Part shown: piece by piece, positions 63,601 through 64,000 of the stretch
Position numbering within the stretch: the first letter of the stretch is position 1
Layout of the letters: every line of letters begins with the position of its first letter
From: Pyrrhoderma lamaoense
Lineage: Eukaryota; Basidiomycota; Agaricomycetes; Hymenochaetales; Hymenochaetaceae
Assembly (NCBI GenBank): GCA_002794735.1
Contig: NBAZ01000002.1
Span: 1,612,001 to 1,676,000 of the forward strand
Direction of reading: 5' to 3'
Length of the DNA stretch: 64,000 nucleotides
The notes under the pieces: model-generated
What the model saw: the letters and a program-made list of their open reading frames with translations, nothing else
Databases searched by the model: none
Told to the model about the DNA's origin: nothing
Translations under genes and position numbers: made by a program

Positions 63601-64000
63601 TCTCACAGCGTCCCCAATCTGTTCTTCCTGTCCGCCTATCAAGGGAACCAAAGCTTTCCTGAACGAGCTTTTGCCGAGCTTGATGAATACGCTGGTCATC
63701 GGTTGGTAGCATCCAGCTATCGAGAGTAGTAGAAGCCGGACGTTGAAGTTTTTGTACAAGTGCGCGCCACTTGTCTGGTATGGTCGAATTCTTTTGATGA
63801 ACAGCAAGAAGATATACACGGGTACGAGTATGGGGAATATAGTAGTTTTTCGTGTCCACTCTGAAGAAGGCGGCACTATATTTATTCTTCTCAAAGTAAC
63901 GGACTACACGATCCCAAGGAGCACTACAAACATTTTCGAGAATTACAAGGGGAGGCCGATGCTTGTCAACCCACGACATCATTCCACGGAAAGTTCGACC
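57665..64000 (-). pseudogene. DNMT5: DNMT5-like methyltransferase/SNF2 helicase, frame interrupted, 5' end outside the window
   Basis: DNMT5 proteins couple an SNF2 ATPase to a cytosine-C5 methyltransferase and maintain CG methylation in fungi. In coding order: the MTase part has motif VI LENVCSAPWDRVV, motif VIII-like TRTRVYLLA and motif X LAGNAMSTTVVG. A Cys-rich knot follows (CECEGR..CVDCGTTSCEKCGG, about 62760-62860), then a linker domain. SNF2 lobe 1 has ADEVGYGKT, VIDEYTYLD and VLSGTPP. Next are a RING finger (CPACGRDD..SSCGHMGCLSC, about 58270-58410) and lobe 2 (SASGANLTSANHAIFLSP and AIGRLRRYGQ), with the stop at 57665. Splice sites are clear at several places. Apparent single-base deletions break the frame near 58036, 61087, 61330, 61380, 61670, 62268, 62710 and 63555, with one more shift near 62345. 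The pieces between them are well conserved. Motif IV (PC) lies beyond the right edge. Confidence 0.75.
59700..60400 (-). other. Charged low-complexity insert inside the SNF2 lobe
   Basis: Between ATPase motif I (DEVGYGKT) and motif II (IDEYTYL) lies an open stretch of about 250 codons rich in Lys, Ser, Glu and Pro, with repeated KKPVK/KKPAK blocks and acidic runs (SPSEEESDDN). It looks disordered and nuclear, and holds several basic clusters that could be localisation signals. It reads in frame from a well-formed intron at about 60413-60470. Confidence 0.7.

Overview
The window looks like a fungal nuclear chromosome segment, most likely from a basidiomycete (Agaricomycetes-like). The genes are cut by many short GT..AG introns of about 50-60 nt with CTNAC-type branch points. 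The gene set is fungal: Prp40, a Dal5/Tna1-type permease family, a GT61 glycosyltransferase relic, Ser/Thr-rich single-pass membrane proteins, and a DNMT5-type methyltransferase/helicase. No bacterial or organellar features are present. The species cannot be named from sequence alone.

Layout. (1) 0-5.3 kb, minus strand: the N-terminus of a Ser/Thr-rich protein cut by the window edge, then two single-pass membrane proteins with Ser/Thr-rich outer regions. (2) 6.4-8.1 kb, plus strand: a broken GT61-family glycosyltransferase. (3) 8.4-35.7 kb: a head-to-tail array of seven recognisable minus-strand transporter genes of the major facilitator superfamily (Dal5/allantoate-nicotinate-pantothenate type; copies A-F and H) plus one heavily eroded remnant (G). 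A and E look open in every exon examined. B, C, D, F and H each carry at least one apparent single-base deletion. A 1.73-kb LTR-like element with perfect 5-bp target duplications sits between copies C and D and carries a long open frame. (4) 36.1-39.1 kb: ATP synthase alpha (minus) and mitochondrial ribosomal protein bL21m (plus), divergent from a 254-bp shared upstream region. (5) 41.0-44.0 kb: Prp40-like splicing factor (minus). (6) 44-49.8 kb: a gene-poor, simple-sequence-rich stretch. (7) 49.9-51.9 kb: HMG-CoA synthase (plus), followed by another simple-sequence stretch to 55.3 kb. (8) 55.3-56.8 kb: a BTB/POZ protein (minus). (9) 57.7 kb to the right edge: a DNMT5-like gene (minus) with cytosine-methyltransferase motifs, a cysteine-rich segment, SNF2 ATPase lobes and a RING finger, interrupted by about nine apparent frameshifts.

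The housekeeping genes (ATP1, bL21m, PRP40, HMG-CoA synthase) and the BTB gene read cleanly, so the clustering of single-base deletions in the transporter array and in the DNMT5-like gene is notable. It may be true decay, possibly with loss of maintenance DNA methylation, or localised consensus error. Raw reads would decide. The most novel-looking items are the LTR-borne open frame, the decaying permease array with a converted 3' end, and the damaged DNMT5-like gene.
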